Below, in pieces: positions 25,711 through 34,133 of a stretch of 64,000 nt of DNA. Position 1 is the stretch's first letter, and each line of letters opens with the position of its first letter. The notes under the pieces are model-generated. The model worked only from the letters and a program-made list of their open reading frames with translations. It searched no databases and was not told where the DNA came from. The position numbers were made by a program, and so were the translations under genes. The DNA comes from Mycobacterium sp. 852013-51886_SCH5428379. Its GTDB lineage: Bacteria; Actinomycetota; Actinomycetes; Mycobacteriales; Mycobacteriaceae. The stretch lies in assembly GCF_001665575.1 (NCBI RefSeq), contig NZ_LZSU01000052.1, positions 62,001-126,000 of the forward strand, in the 5' to 3' direction.

Positions 25711-27273
25711 TCAGCGGAAGCTGAGCACCTCGTCGCCCCACGCTGCGCGCAGGTCGCCGTCGAGGTCGTCGACCACCCGGTCCTCGCGGTCGATGACCAA
25801 GGTCGCGCGGTCCTCGGGCCGGTACGGCCGCCAATCCGGGGTGCCGCCGGGTTCGCCGGTTCTCGCCAGCCCGGCCCACCGGCCGCGCATCCGCTCCGAC
25901 AGCGCGGTGCCGATTTTGAGCCCACCCAGCTTGAACGTCGGATCCTTCGGACCGGCCGACAGGTTGCCCCAGACGAACGGCAGCTCGGTCGCGTGCGCGC
26001 CGCCGAGGCCGAGCACCCGCATCGCCGGGGTGCCGTAGTCGAAGCGGTACAGGTACACCGGCGCCACGGCACTGTGTCCCTCGGCGAACCACACCGACGG
26101 CATCCGGAAGCCGATGTCGCTCGCGACACCCATCCCCCGCTTCTTGCCCTTCAACTTGGGGTAGGCCGCGATCAACTGCTCGTCGGAGGGGATCTGCAGC
26201 CCGGGCTGCTCGATGGCGATGTCGGCGAACATCGCGTTGATCGCCTCCGGCGTGATCGGCATCAGCGGTGACTTCATCCAGCGGAACAGCGCAGCCTCGT
26301 TCTTGTTGGTGCCGATGATCAACGGCACCGGCAAGGACCGGCCCGCCCGCGCGGCATGTGCCGGGAAGTCGGGGACGATGTCGCCGTCGACCGCCGGGGC
26401 GAAGGCCAGCGTGCCGGGCATCTGTACCGGCACCTCGTCGAAGAGCTTCTTGGCGGCGGCCAGCACTGCGGTCAGCGGTGCGTCGGGCAGCCGGTCGCCG
26501 TCGGCGGGAGCCACCCCGAGGCGGTCGAGGAACTGTTCGGCGGTGCGCCTGCTGCGCTCGGCACTGTAGACCGAGGTCACCGGTGAACTCTGGGCGATCG
26601 CCGCCGCGAACAGTCCCTCGGCGGCCGGGCTGGTCAGCAGCGTGGTGACGATGCCGCCGCCGGCCGATTCGCCGAACAGCGTGACCCGCGTCGGATCGCC
26701 ACCGAAGTTCGCGATGTTGTCGCGGACCCATTCGAGCGCGAACAGCACGTCGCGCAGACCGACGTTGGTGTCGAACCGGGTTCGGGCGGTGCTCAGCGAG
26801 GACAGGTCGAGAAAGCCGAACGGGCCGAGCCGGTAGTTGACCGTCACGACCACCACGTCGGCGTCCGCGGCCAGGGTGCGGCCGCGGTAGAGCGGCTGGG
26901 TGGCCGCACCGATCAGGTACGCCCCGCCGTGCACCCACACCAGCACCGGTTTCCCGTCGCCGGCCGACGTTCCCGACGGCGCCCACACGTTGAGCACCAG
27001 GCTGTCCTCGCCCTGGGGTGCGCCCAGGTCGAACGGGATGCCGGGGAACACCGGCTGTGGACACGACGGTCCCACCCGGCGGGCGTCGGCGACGTCGCGC
27101 CACGGTTCGGGTGGCTGCGGCGCCCGCCAGCGCAGTTCGCCGGACGGGGCGGCCGCGTAGCGGATCCCGCGCCACGAGGCGGCCACCCCGTCGTCGGTGC
27201 CGCGTACCGGGCCGTACACCGTCTCGGCCACGGGTTCGGCCATCGAGGTGCCATTGGTTGTCTCAGCGGTCAT
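25711..27273 (-). CDS. Carboxylesterase type B
   Basis: A 520-residue alpha/beta hydrolase of the type B carboxylesterase family. The oxyanion hole is WVHGGAYLIG, the catalytic Ser is in GESAGGGIV, and the glutamate/histidine part of the triad lies in the C-terminal half (around LGGAHATELPFVWG). The N-terminal CPQPVFPG block is also characteristic. The ATG at 27273 is preceded by AAAGGAG at 7 nt; the frame upstream of it looks like non-coding leader. The substrate is an unspecified ester. Divergent from the SMR pair. Confidence 0.9.
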   Translation of the reverse strand: MTAETTNGTSMAEPVAETVYGPVRGTDDGVAASWRGIRYAAAPSGELRWRAPQPPEPWRDVADARRVGPSCPQPVFPGIPFDLGAPQGEDSLVLNVWAPSGTSAGDGKPVLVWVHGGAYLIGAATQPLYRGRTLAADADVVVVTVNYRLGPFGFLDLSSLSTARTRFDTNVGLRDVLFALEWVRDNIANFGGDPTRVTLFGESAGGGIVTTLLTSPAAEGLFAAAIAQSSPVTSVYSAERSRRTAEQFLDRLGVAPADGDRLPDAPLTAVLAAAKKLFDEVPVQMPGTLAFAPAVDGDIVPDFPAHAARAGRSLPVPLIIGTNKNEAALFRWMKSPLMPITPEAINAMFADIAIEQPGLQIPSDEQLIAAYPKLKGKKRGMGVASDIGFRMPSVWFAEGHSAVAPVYLYRFDYGTPAMRVLGLGGAHATELPFVWGNLSAGPKDPTFKLGGLKIGTALSERMRGRWAGLARTGEPGGTPDWRPYRPEDRATLVIDREDRVVDDLDGDLRAAWGDEVLSFR

Positions 27274-27343
27274 GCGCTGACTCCTTTCTGCGCCTGGCAA
27301 ACTTCTTCAGGCGCCGACCCATCCAGGCTACTCACGCCTCGGA

Positions 27344-27349
27344 TAGGTT
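27344..27349 (+). promoter_or_regulatory. -10 element of the SMR operon
   Basis: TAGGTT ends 6 nt before the GTG at 27356, the leaderless spacing. Confidence 0.55.
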
Positions 27350-27355
27350 GAGCCC

Positions 27356-27700
27356 GTGCAGAAGTCAGCGCTCCTTGCAGGAGCGATCGCCAGTGAGGTG
27401 GCGGCCACACTGGCGCTACGGGCTTCCCAGGATCACACCGCGTGGCTGGTGCTCGTCGTCACCGGCTATCTCGGCGCCTTCCTGCTGCTGTCGGCCGTGC
27501 TGCGGGTCGGGATGGCCGTCGGGGTCGCGTACGGGATCTGGGGCGCCTCCGGCACCGCGGCGACGGCGGTGCTCGCCGCCGTGTTGTTCGGCGACGCGTT
27601 CACCTGGCCGATCGCGGCGGGTATCGGCCTGATCGTCGCCGGCGTCCTGCTCGTCGAGGTGGGATCCCATCCCCGCGCCACCGCCGAGGTCCCATCGTGA
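27356..27700 (+). CDS. SMR-family efflux subunit A
   Basis: A 114-residue small multidrug resistance protein with four transmembrane helices. The membrane-embedded Glu expected in helix 1 is present (GAIASEVAATLALRAS, Glu14), and helix 3 has AVGVAYGIWGASGTA. GTG start at 27356, backed by the TAGGTT hexamer 6 nt upstream. The stop overlaps the start of the second SMR gene (GTGA), so a paired heterodimer is likely. Confidence 0.9.
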   Translation: MQKSALLAGAIASEVAATLALRASQDHTAWLVLVVTGYLGAFLLLSAVLRVGMAVGVAYGIWGASGTAATAVLAAVLFGDAFTWPIAAGIGLIVAGVLLVEVGSHPRATAEVPS

Positions 27701-28023
27701 TCTACGTCGTGCTCGGCGGCGCGATCGTGCTGGAGGTCTTCGCCACCTTGTCGCTGCGGGCTTCGGAGGGGCTGCGCCGCAGGCGCTGGATCGTCCCCGT
27801 GGTGCTCGGCTACGTGGGGTCGTTCTATCTCTTGTGGCTGACGCTGTCGCTCGGTGCGCCGGTCGGTCTGGTCTACGGCATCTGGACCGCGTGCGGGGTG
27901 GCGCTGGTGGCGGTGATCGCCCGGTTCCTCTTCGGCGAACGCCTGACGCCGGTGATGGGCGTGGGGATCGCGCTCATCGTGGCGGGCGTCCTCACGATCG
28001 AACTGGTCGGCCTCTCGCACTGA
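27697..28023 (+). CDS. SMR-family efflux subunit B
   Basis: A 108-residue SMR protein of four transmembrane helices. The conserved Glu is Glu13 in GGAIVLEVFATLSLRASEG, and helix 3 reads GLVYGIWTACGVALVAV. The GTG at 27697 overlaps the stop of the first SMR gene by 4 bp. Paired SMR genes (EbrAB- or YkkCD-like) often form heterodimers that export cationic compounds or guanidinium-like molecules; which applies here is unknown. The last 32 bp overlap the convergent MFS gene. Confidence 0.9.
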   Translation: MIYVVLGGAIVLEVFATLSLRASEGLRRRRWIVPVVLGYVGSFYLLWLTLSLGAPVGLVYGIWTACGVALVAVIARFLFGERLTPVMGVGIALIVAGVLTIELVGLSH

Positions 28024-29191
28024 GGGCGCCGGCCAGGATGATGACCACGACGCCCGCGATCGGCACGCTGAGCAGGCCGATGCGCAGGCTGGTGGCATCG
28101 GCGACCGCGCCCACCACCGGTGGGGACGCCAGAAAGCCGATGCGCAGCAGCCAGGTGAGCAGCGTCAGACCGGTGCCGGGCCGCAGACCGGGCAACTGAT
28201 CAGCGCGGTTCATCGCCGCCGGGATCCAGGTGGCCACACCGAGCCCGGCCGCGGCGAAACCCGCCACGGTCCCGGGCACGCTCGGAAACGCCAGGGCGGT
28301 CGCCATCCCCGCCGCGACCAGCACCCCGCCCGCGCGCGCGACCGCGGCGTCGCCGAACCGGTCCACCAGCCGGTCTCCGGCCAGCCGGCCCACGAACATC
28401 GCCGCGACGAGTGCGACGTATCCGAAGGCGGCGATCGCGGCCGGTGCGCCGATGCCGTCGCGCAGATACAGCGTCGCCCACGAACTCCCGGCATCCTCGA
28501 CCACCGCCCCCGCCACGGCGATCGCAGCCAGCGCCGCAAGCAGCGCGTACACCCGCGGACCGGCCCGCCCGCCTGCGGCGCGCGCCGCGGCCGGATGGTC
28601 GTCGTGGTCGGCGCCGGGCAGCATGAACCGGTAGGCCACCAGCACGACGGCGCTGAACAGCACGGCGGCTGCGCCGAGGTGGACGACGCGCGGCACATGC
28701 AGCGCGATCGCCCCCGCACCCATCAGACCGCCGATGACGGCGCCGCCGGCCCACACGGCGTGCACCGAGTTGATGATCGACCGGCCGTAACCGCGCTGCA
28801 CCCGCAGCGCGTGGGCGTTCTGCGACACGTCGGTGACCGCGTCACAGGCGCCTGCGGCGAACAGCGCGGCGCCCAGCAGCACGGCCGAGGGCGCGAGGGT
28901 GGCCACGACGAGGAACACCGCGATGCCGACCGTGCCGCCCACGGCCACCCGCGCCGAGGTGAACCGCCGGATCAGCGCGCCGGCGGTGAGCCCCGCGACG
29001 AAGGCACCCGCCGAGAATGCGCCGATGGCCAGCCCGTACACCGAGTTCGACAGCATCAGGTCGCTCTTGATCTCGGGAAACCGCGGCAGCAGGTTGGCGA
29101 ACAGGGCGCCGTTGGTGAAGAACTGGGCGGCGACGGCGATCCGCGCCCGCCGGTACGACGCGACGGATCCGTCCTGTCCGTCCGGCGCCAT
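27992..29191 (-). CDS. Major facilitator superfamily transporter
   Basis: A 399-residue transporter with about 12 hydrophobic segments. The A-motif-like loop is GALIRRFTSARVAVGG, with a second after TM8 (GDRLVDRFGDAAVARAGG), the usual MFS symmetry. The start ATG at 29191 is the first in-frame start outside the divergent malQ gene. A TAGGGT hexamer lies 8 nt upstream on the minus strand. It may be a drug or metabolite exporter; the substrate is unknown. Confidence 0.85.
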   Translation of the reverse strand: MAPDGQDGSVASYRRARIAVAAQFFTNGALFANLLPRFPEIKSDLMLSNSVYGLAIGAFSAGAFVAGLTAGALIRRFTSARVAVGGTVGIAVFLVVATLAPSAVLLGAALFAAGACDAVTDVSQNAHALRVQRGYGRSIINSVHAVWAGGAVIGGLMGAGAIALHVPRVVHLGAAAVLFSAVVLVAYRFMLPGADHDDHPAAARAAGGRAGPRVYALLAALAAIAVAGAVVEDAGSSWATLYLRDGIGAPAAIAAFGYVALVAAMFVGRLAGDRLVDRFGDAAVARAGGVLVAAGMATALAFPSVPGTVAGFAAAGLGVATWIPAAMNRADQLPGLRPGTGLTLLTWLLRIGFLASPPVVGAVADATSLRIGLLSVPIAGVVVIILAGALSARGRPVRS

Positions 29192-29227
29192 AGCCCGCGA
29201 CCCTACAGACGCGGCAGGATGACGTGC

Positions 29228-31414
29228 ATGGCCACCGACACCACGCCGCTGCCGCCCGAGCTGGTCGAACTCGCCCGCCGGTACGGGGTCGCCACGCACT
29301 ACGAGGACTGGCGCGGCGCGCAGGTGGCCGCCCCGCAATCGACGCTGGTGGCGGTGCTGGCCGCGCTCGGGGTGCCCGCCGGTGACGACGTCGAGCGGAC
29401 CGCGGCCCTGGCCGCCGGCGACCGGCGCCACTGGCAGCGGTCACTGCCGGCGACGATCGTCGCGCGCAGCGGATCGACCACGTCGTTCTGGGTGCACGTC
29501 ACCCACGGCGATCCGGTCGAGGTGTGGGTCCGCATGGAGGACGGGTCGACGCGCGACGGGTTGCGTCAGCTCACCAATGACAAACCGCCGTTCGACCTGG
29601 ACGGCCGGCTGGTCGGGGAGGCCAGCTTCGAGCTGCCCGCCGATCTGCCGCTCGGGTACCACCGCCTGCACATGCGGTCCCCGGCCGGCGAGACCGACGC
29701 GGCGCTGATCGTCTCGCCGGCGCGGTTGACGATGCCGGCCCGGCTGGGACAGCGGCGCAGCTGGGGGTTGGCCACCCAGCTGTACAGCGTGCGCTCCCAG
29801 CGGTCGTGGGGTGTGGGCGATCTGACCGATCTCGCCGATCTGGCGGTGTGGTCGGCCACCCGGCACGGCGCCGGGTTCATCCTGGTCAACCCGCTGCACG
29901 CGGCGGCCCCGGCCAAGCCGACGGAGCCGTCGCCGTACCTGCCGACGTCGCGCCGCTTCGTCAACCCGCTCTACCTGCGGCCAGAAGCCGTCCCGGAGTT
30001 CGCCGACCTGCGCCAGCGCGGTCGGCTGCGGAAGGCCCGCGGTGCGGTCCAGGCCCGGGCCCGGCGTGCCGACCTCATCGACCGGGATGCGGCGTGGCGG
30101 GCCAAACGCGCCGCTCTGGAGGCCATCTACCGGGTCGACCGGTCCGCGGGCCGCGAGCTCGGCTACGCCGGATTCCGGCACCGGGAGGGTCGCAGCCTCG
30201 ACGACTTCGCCGTCTGGTGTGCGCTGGCCGAGAAACACGGCAACGACTGGCACGCCTGGCCCGAGGAGCTGCAGGATCCCGGCAGTAAAGCCGTCGCGGC
30301 GTTCGCGGCCCGGCGCGCCGACAAGGTCGACTTCCACCGCTGGCTGCAGTGGCAGCTCGACGACCAGCTGACCCGGGTGCAGGCCACGGCCACCGCGGCG
30401 GGGATGGAGCTCGGCGTCATGCACGATCTGGCGGTCGGCGTCGATCCCAACGGCGCCGACGCCTGGGCGATGCAGGACGTGCTCGCGCTCGGGGTCACCG
30501 CGGGTGCGCCGCCGGACGAGTTCAACCAGCTCGGCCAGGACTGGTCGCAACCGCCGTGGCGGCCCGACCAGCTCCTCGAGCGTGAATACGAACCGTTCCG
30601 GGCGTTGGTCAACGCGGTGCTCCGGCACGCGGGCGGGGTTCGCATCGACCACATCATCGGGTTGTTCCGGCTGTGGTGGATCCCCCGCGGCGCGTCGCCG
30701 ACCGCGGGCACCTACGTCCGCTACGACCACGAGGCGTTGATCGGCATCGTCGCCCTCGAGGCGCACCGGGCCGGGGCGGTCGTCGTCGGCGAGGATCTGG
30801 GCACCGTCGAACCGTGGGTGCGGGACTATCTGCGCGACCGCGGCGTCCTGGGGACGTCGATCCTGTGGTTCGAGGCGGAACCCGGCGGGCAGGAGCGAAG
30901 CGACCCGGGGAATCAATCCGGTGGCCCCCTTCCCGCGGAGCGGTGGCGGCAGGACTGCCTGTCCGCGGTCACCACCCACGACCTGCCGCCCACCGCCGGA
31001 TATCTCGCCGGTGAGCACGTCCGGCTGCGCGACGAACTCGGCCTACTGGCCCGGCCGGCCGCCGAGGAACTCGCCGACGACCGCGCCGCGCAGTCCGCCT
31101 GGCTGGCCGAGCTGAAACGCGCGGGGTTGCTGCCCGACATCCCCGACGACGAACTGGACACCGATCACGTGGTGCTCGCGCTGCACCGCTATCTCGGCCG
31201 CACCCCGTCGCGGCTGCTGTCGCTGTCACTGGCCGACGCGGTGGGCGAACTGCGAACCCAGAATCAACCCGGGACCAGCGACGAATACCCCAACTGGCGG
31301 GTGCCGCTGTGCGGTCCGGACGGCAAGCAGCGGCTGGTCGAGGACATCTTCGACGACGCCCGGGCCGCCGCGCTCGGTGAGGTGATGCACACGCTCGTCG
31401 ACCCCCTGCGGTGA
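29228..31414 (+). CDS. malQ: 4-alpha-glucanotransferase (amylomaltase)
   Basis: A 728-residue GH77 enzyme that transfers alpha-1,4-glucan segments in maltodextrin and glycogen metabolism. Catalytic residues are Asp474 (VRIDHIIGLFRLWW), Glu522 (VVVGEDLGTVEPWV) and Asp585 (VTTHDLPPTAGYL). The N-terminal extra domain (residues 1-150) is the one found in actinobacterial MalQ. An ATG at 29219 also exists, but AGGA lies 8 nt before 29228, which I prefer. Residues about 552-566 (EPGGQERSDPGNQSGG) form an in-frame insertion whose DNA has a repeat-like look. It is otherwise complete. Confidence 0.93.
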   Translation: MATDTTPLPPELVELARRYGVATHYEDWRGAQVAAPQSTLVAVLAALGVPAGDDVERTAALAAGDRRHWQRSLPATIVARSGSTTSFWVHVTHGDPVEVWVRMEDGSTRDGLRQLTNDKPPFDLDGRLVGEASFELPADLPLGYHRLHMRSPAGETDAALIVSPARLTMPARLGQRRSWGLATQLYSVRSQRSWGVGDLTDLADLAVWSATRHGAGFILVNPLHAAAPAKPTEPSPYLPTSRRFVNPLYLRPEAVPEFADLRQRGRLRKARGAVQARARRADLIDRDAAWRAKRAALEAIYRVDRSAGRELGYAGFRHREGRSLDDFAVWCALAEKHGNDWHAWPEELQDPGSKAVAAFAARRADKVDFHRWLQWQLDDQLTRVQATATAAGMELGVMHDLAVGVDPNGADAWAMQDVLALGVTAGAPPDEFNQLGQDWSQPPWRPDQLLEREYEPFRALVNAVLRHAGGVRIDHIIGLFRLWWIPRGASPTAGTYVRYDHEALIGIVALEAHRAGAVVVGEDLGTVEPWVRDYLRDRGVLGTSILWFEAEPGGQERSDPGNQSGGPLPAERWRQDCLSAVTTHDLPPTAGYLAGEHVRLRDELGLLARPAAEELADDRAAQSAWLAELKRAGLLPDIPDDELDTDHVVLALHRYLGRTPSRLLSLSLADAVGELRTQNQPGTSDEYPNWRVPLCGPDGKQRLVEDIFDDARAAALGEVMHTLVDPLR

Positions 31415-31427
31415 CGCCGGATGTAAC

Positions 31428-31448
31428 ACCGGAGGGCTCTGCTCCGGT
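31428..31448 (+). terminator. Hairpin terminator after malQ
   Basis: ACCGGAG (31428-31434) and CTCCGGT (31442-31448) pair perfectly around a 7-nt loop, 13 bp after the malQ stop, and end in TTT. This is the best intrinsic-terminator candidate in the window, though its T-run is short. Confidence 0.55.
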
Positions 31449-31470
31449 TTCACAACTGTCACGGCTGCGA

Positions 31471-31476
31471 TATGTT
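31471..31476 (+). promoter_or_regulatory. -10 element for the secreted-protein gene
   Basis: TATGTT lies 29 nt before the GTG at 31506, with CGGAGG just upstream of the start, so this transcript probably has a short leader. Confidence 0.45.
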
Positions 31477-31505
31477 CGCACCGCACCACAACCGACGGAG
31501 GCCAT

Positions 31506-31922
31506 GTGAAGAAGCTCGTGATGCTCGGCGCCGGGGTCCTGGCTGCCGGATCCGCAGCGGTGATCAGCTCTGGAGTCGCGTTCTCGCAGCCCGGCGGCAA
31601 CTACAACGTCGTCGGCGAGCCGTACGTCAAGGCGCTCCAGATCCTTCAGGCCCAGGGCGTCAAGGGCAACTTCGGGGGCTCGTTCGGCAGCGTGCTCCCG
31701 CAGGCCCAGTGCCTGGTCGACACCCAGAAACTCACCTCCGGCGGCAAGATGCTGCTCATGCTCGACTGCAGCCAGGCCGCGGCCGACGCCCTCAAGGCGA
31801 TGCGCCCGTCAGGTGGCCCGACGGTCGGCGCGAACGGCATCACCACCGTCACCCCCACCCCCGTCGTCCCGATCGCCGGCGCCCCCGGCGCCGGCGCCGG
31901 CGCGCCGATCCCTCCGGGGTAG
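31506..31922 (+). CDS. Secreted mycobacterial protein of unknown function
   Basis: A 138-residue protein with a signal peptide (residues 1-28, MKKLVMLGAGVLAAGSAAVISS then AFSQ). The mature part has GEPYVKALQILQAQGVKGNF, one Cys pair (CLVDTQKL...LMLDCSQ), and a Pro/Gly/Ala tail with PTPVVPIAGAP repeats. GTG start follows CGGAGG. It resembles small exported mycobacterial proteins with a PASTA-like half, but I do not recognise a family. Three bp before the SDR stop. Confidence 0.8.
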   Translation: MKKLVMLGAGVLAAGSAAVISSGVAFSQPGGNYNVVGEPYVKALQILQAQGVKGNFGGSFGSVLPQAQCLVDTQKLTSGGKMLLMLDCSQAAADALKAMRPSGGPTVGANGITTVTPTPVVPIAGAPGAGAGAPIPPG

Positions 31923-31925
31923 CCC

Positions 31926-32711
31926 TCAGCGGGGTTTGGCGATCAACCGGTTCATCCGGGCCTTGACCGGGTCGGGCAGAACCATGTCGACGGCACCGAG
32001 CGCCTTGGACATCGGCGACGCCGCGACCACCCTCCGCTCTCCGCGCATCAACGCCTCGTAGCCGTGCCGGGCCACGTCGGCCGGATCGTCTTTGGGCAGG
32101 AACGCCCCCAGCAGGGTGTTACGCATCTTCGCGCGGTCGAAGAACCGGGTGTCGACGGGACCGGGCATCAGCGAGGTGACCGTGACGCCGGTGTCGCGCA
32201 TCTCGTCGTGCAGCGCCTCGGCGAAATTCTGCACGAAGGACTTCGACGCGTTGTACATGCTCTGATGCGAACCCGGTATCGCCGCGACCGTCGACGACGT
32301 GAACAGCACCCGACCTGATCCGCGGTCGACCATGTCGCCCAGGATGAGCCGGGCCAGGTGCACGGTCGAGCGGACGTTGAGGTCGATGATCGACATGTCG
32401 TCGTCCAGGTTGCCGTCGACGAACCGGCCCGCCCGCCCGACGCCGGCGTTCAGCGCCGCCGCGTCCAGCGCCCGGCCGCCGGCGGTGGCGGTGCGGTACA
32501 GCTCGACGACACCCTCGGCGCTGCGCAGATCCACCTCGACCGGTGCGACCGCGACCGAGTACTCCGAGAGTTGTTGCGCCGCAACGTGAATGTCGGCTTC
32601 GTCGGCCGCGATCACCAGGTCGTACCCGTCTCGCGCGAAGGATTTCGCCAGTTCGAGACCGATACCCGACGAGGCACCGGTGATGAGCGCGAGCGGGGTG
32701 GAGTCAGCCAT
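31926..32711 (-). CDS. Short-chain dehydrogenase/reductase
   Basis: A 261-residue classical SDR. The cofactor motif is TGASSGIGLELA (residues about 11-22). The NNAG-like motif is LNAGVGRAG, and the active site is SS with YNASK (Tyr and Lys of YxxxK) in SMYNASKSFVQNF. A C-terminal PVKARMNRLIAKPR tail suggests membrane or envelope association seen in some mycobacterial SDRs. The substrate is unknown. Downstream of the SRPBCC and acyltransferase genes on the same strand. Confidence 0.92.
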   Translation of the reverse strand: MADSTPLALITGASSGIGLELAKSFARDGYDLVIAADEADIHVAAQQLSEYSVAVAPVEVDLRSAEGVVELYRTATAGGRALDAAALNAGVGRAGRFVDGNLDDDMSIIDLNVRSTVHLARLILGDMVDRGSGRVLFTSSTVAAIPGSHQSMYNASKSFVQNFAEALHDEMRDTGVTVTSLMPGPVDTRFFDRAKMRNTLLGAFLPKDDPADVARHGYEALMRGERRVVAASPMSKALGAVDMVLPDPVKARMNRLIAKPR

Positions 32712-32752
32712 GCGGGCCGACTACCCGTGGCGGGGCCGCCCAAACGGTTGGG

Positions 32753-33187
32753 TCAGCCGTCCACCAGGGTCTTGAGCCGCTTGAGCGTCTCGGACATGTT
32801 GCGGCCCACCTGCCGGGCCGCGACCCGGTCGGCGACCAGACCGAGCAGACCGCCGGGCGCCTCGTAGGACAGCCGGAACGTCACCTTCGTGCGGCCGTCG
32901 GAGGCCTCCCGTAGCCGGAAGCGCCCCCGCAGCGTGATGCCGGTGATGCCGATCCATGACAGGTCCCGCGGCGGGTCGAACTCGTGGATCTCCACCAGCC
33001 CGCCGATCGGTACCGACCCCACCTTCCAGTGCACGGTGAACCGGGATCCGACGCGGACCGGTCCGTCGGTCTCGGTCTCCCAGCGCTCGAGGCTCGCCAT
33101 GAAATCGGGATACGCATCCGGATTGCTGACCGTCTTCCAGACGGTGTCGGGGTCGGCGTCGAGCACACACCGCCGTTCGAGTCTCAT
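32753..33187 (-). CDS. SRPBCC (START/PYR-like) family protein
   Basis: A 144-residue protein that opens MRLERRCVLDADPDTVWKTVSNPDAYPDFM, the usual beginning of polyketide-cyclase/START-like domains. A single hydrophobic cavity fold is expected, and residues 100-140 form the long C-terminal helix. The ATG at 33187 follows AAGGAG. The frame upstream extends but looks antisense to nothing coding. It may bind a lipid or steroid; the neighbourhood (acyltransferase, SDR) hints at lipid metabolism. Confidence 0.85.
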   Translation of the reverse strand: MRLERRCVLDADPDTVWKTVSNPDAYPDFMASLERWETETDGPVRVGSRFTVHWKVGSVPIGGLVEIHEFDPPRDLSWIGITGITLRGRFRLREASDGRTKVTFRLSYEAPGGLLGLVADRVAARQVGRNMSETLKRLKTLVDG

Positions 33188-33218
33188 CAGGACTCCTTGT
33201 TCTTCGCGCAAGCGCTCA

Positions 33219-34064
33219 TCAGCCCACCACCGGGAAACGTCGTTCGGCGGCCAGCCGGTCCACCCCGTCCTGCAGGCTGGCCACCACGCGGTCGTTGATC
33301 GTCCCGTCATCGGCGTCGGCGATCTCGGAGGGGTCGATCGGCTCCTGCACCTCGATGACGATCTTCGTCGGGAGCGGCAGCCGTGGGATGAAATCGCTGA
33401 CCACCAGACCCCAGGGCGGCGCCAGCAGGATCGGCATGCTCTTGAGCCGCGCGAGCTTGTCCACCATCAACAGCTTGGCCAGCCACTGACCCCGGTCGAG
33501 GAACAGCGCGGCCTCCTGACCCCCGACACTGGCCACCGGCACGATCGGCACCCCCGCCTCGCGGGCCAGCTTCACGTACCCCTTGCGACCGCCGAAGTCG
33601 ACGCGGTGCCGCTCCCACGACGGCCGGAACACCTCGTAGTCGCCACCGGGATACACCAGCAGCGCGGCGCCGGATTTCAGTGCGAGCGTGGCGTTCTCGT
33701 GATTGGCCGCGACGGTGCCGAACTTGCGCAGCCAGCCCAGACCGGGCGCGGAGACCACGAGGTTGTGGGCGAGTTGGTAGAACGGCCGCTCGACGCCGAA
33801 GTACGAGCAGAACGCCAGCGTGAACACGAACGTATCGGGCGGGAGGTTGCCGCCGCTGTGGTTGCCGACCAGCAGCACCGGACCCTCCTTGGGGATGCGG
33901 TCCAGTCCCCGGACGTCGGCCCGGAAGTACAGCGAGGCCAACAGCCACGTGCCCGGTAGCTGCTCCAGGATGTAGTCGGAGTCGCGCTGGTCCAGATCCG
34001 CCTTCGGCACCCTGGACGACACCTGGTGCTTCGCCCATTCGAGAACGTCGTTGATCCCGGCCAT
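33219..34064 (-). CDS. Lysophospholipid acyltransferase-family protein
   Basis: A 281-residue PlsC-like acyltransferase. The catalytic block reads LLVGNHSGGNLPPDTF (residues about 64-79), a variant of the NHxxxxD motif with a longer gap (His to Asp 8). The second and third blocks are GYVKLAREAGVPIVPVASVGG and the glycine-rich LLVYPGGDYEVFRPSW. The variant is shared by a mycobacterial subfamily that acylates unknown acceptors. ATG at 34064; the gene diverges from the metal-hydrolase gene with 69 bp between. Confidence 0.88.
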   Translation of the reverse strand: MAGINDVLEWAKHQVSSRVPKADLDQRDSDYILEQLPGTWLLASLYFRADVRGLDRIPKEGPVLLVGNHSGGNLPPDTFVFTLAFCSYFGVERPFYQLAHNLVVSAPGLGWLRKFGTVAANHENATLALKSGAALLVYPGGDYEVFRPSWERHRVDFGGRKGYVKLAREAGVPIVPVASVGGQEAALFLDRGQWLAKLLMVDKLARLKSMPILLAPPWGLVVSDFIPRLPLPTKIVIEVQEPIDPSEIADADDGTINDRVVASLQDGVDRLAAERRFPVVG

Positions 34065-34121
34065 GGCAGGGCGTATTGCCGCCGGGCCGCCGACCGAAAC
34101 CCGCGGTCCCACCTACCGTCC

Positions 34122-34127
34122 TATACT
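34122..34127 (+). promoter_or_regulatory. -10 element of the metal-hydrolase operon
   Basis: TATACT ends 6 nt before the ATG at 34134, a near-consensus leaderless promoter. Confidence 0.6.
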
Positions 34128-34133
34128 CCGGGC

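Noticed and set aside
28595..29227. Upstream extension of malQ to 28595
   Set aside because: The stretch is antisense to the MFS gene; MalQ homology begins at 29228.
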